Assembly (NCBI GenBank): GCA_012519875.1
Contig: JAAYPL010000140.1
Location: forward strand, 1 to 5,857
From: Clostridiaceae bacterium
Lineage (GTDB): Bacteria > Bacillota > Clostridia > Saccharofermentanales > UBA5734
Length of the DNA stretch: 5,857 nt
Direction: 5' to 3'
In this document: piece after piece, positions 5,669 through 5,857 of the stretch
Layout: each line of letters begins with the position of its first letter
Numbering within the stretch: position 1 is the stretch's first letter
The notes under the pieces: model-generated
The model's database searches: none
What the model saw: only the letters and a program-made list of their open reading frames with translations
Told to the model about the DNA's origin: nothing
Program-made: the position numbers and the translations under genes

Positions 5669-5857
5669 ACCTCACCACTGTCCGCACCCGTTTTGCCCCC
5701 AGCCCGACCGGCTTCATGCATGTCGGCAACCTGCGGACGGCTTTGTATGAATACCTGATCGCCAAATCAGCCGGCGGCTCTTTTGTTCTGAGAATCGAGG
5801 ACACAGATCAGGACCGACTTGTGGACGGCGCGACCGACATCATCTACAGAACTTTGC
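5665..5857 (+). CDS. gltX: Glutamyl-tRNA synthetase, N-terminal part only
   Basis: A class I aminoacyl-tRNA synthetase that charges tRNA-Glu (and in many Firmicutes also tRNA-Gln, for later amidation). Only the first 64 residues are in the window; the protein is usually 470-500 long. The Rossmann-fold ATP site is clear: RFAPSPTGFMHVGN (9-22), with HVGN at 19-22 in place of HIGH. LRTALYEYLIAK and then FVLRIEDTDQDR (40-51), the conserved substrate-binding segment, follow. The KMSKS-type loop lies outside. The start is supported by AAAGGAG about nine bases before the ATG. The gene is divergent from the DUF5685 operon. Confidence 0.96.
   Translation, partial: MNLTTVRTRFAPSPTGFMHVGNLRTALYEYLIAKSAGGSFVLRIEDTDQDRLVDGATDIIYRTL

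Noticed and set aside
1..5857. Insertion sequences, CRISPR arrays, tRNA or rRNA genes
   Set aside because: No transposase, spaced identical repeats or structured RNA gene was seen by reading both strands.

Overview
The window reads as chromosomal DNA of a low-to-mid G+C Firmicute, most likely a clostridial relative. Three things point there. The glutamyl-tRNA synthetase has the FMHVGNLRTALYEYLIAK version of its N-terminal signature. A DUF5685 protein is followed by a short J-domain protein with a cysteine-rich tail, a pairing I recall from Clostridia. Shine-Dalgarno sites are strong and TTG or GTG starts occur. No taxon can be fixed from this alone.

Layout from left to right. (1) 1-998, minus strand: most of an O-acetylhomoserine sulfhydrylase (MetY), cut by the window edge, with a near-consensus promoter at 1040-1068 overlapped by repeats. 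(2) 1110-2000, minus strand: an AraC/XylS-family regulator upstream of metY on the same strand, with its own good promoter at 2084-2112. (3) 2001-2292: a 292-base AT-rich divergent regulatory region with several inverted and direct repeats. (4) 2293-3741, plus strand: a membrane-anchored protein of the D-alanyl-D-alanine carboxypeptidase (peptidase S11) family in which all three catalytic motifs appear lost. (5) 5538-3749, minus strand: a compact three-gene unit, DUF5685 protein then J-domain protein then polytopic membrane protein, ending at a probable hairpin terminator in the convergent junction with gene 4. (6) 5665-5857, plus strand: the start of gltX, divergent from the DUF5685 operon, possibly preceded by a 21-codon ORF that overlaps its start.

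How the parts may work together. MetY makes homocysteine from O-acetylhomoserine and sulfide. The neighbouring AraC-type regulator is a reasonable candidate for controlling it, but the sequence proves no link. The DUF5685/J-protein/membrane-protein genes are 25 bases apart and then overlapping, so they are probably co-transcribed and translationally coupled. Their shared function is unknown. gltX is a housekeeping gene.

The observations most worth following are the apparently dead carboxypeptidase homologue and the two aspartate-rich motifs in the DUF5685 protein, which resemble squalene/phytoene synthase motifs. No mobile element, CRISPR array, tRNA or rRNA was seen.
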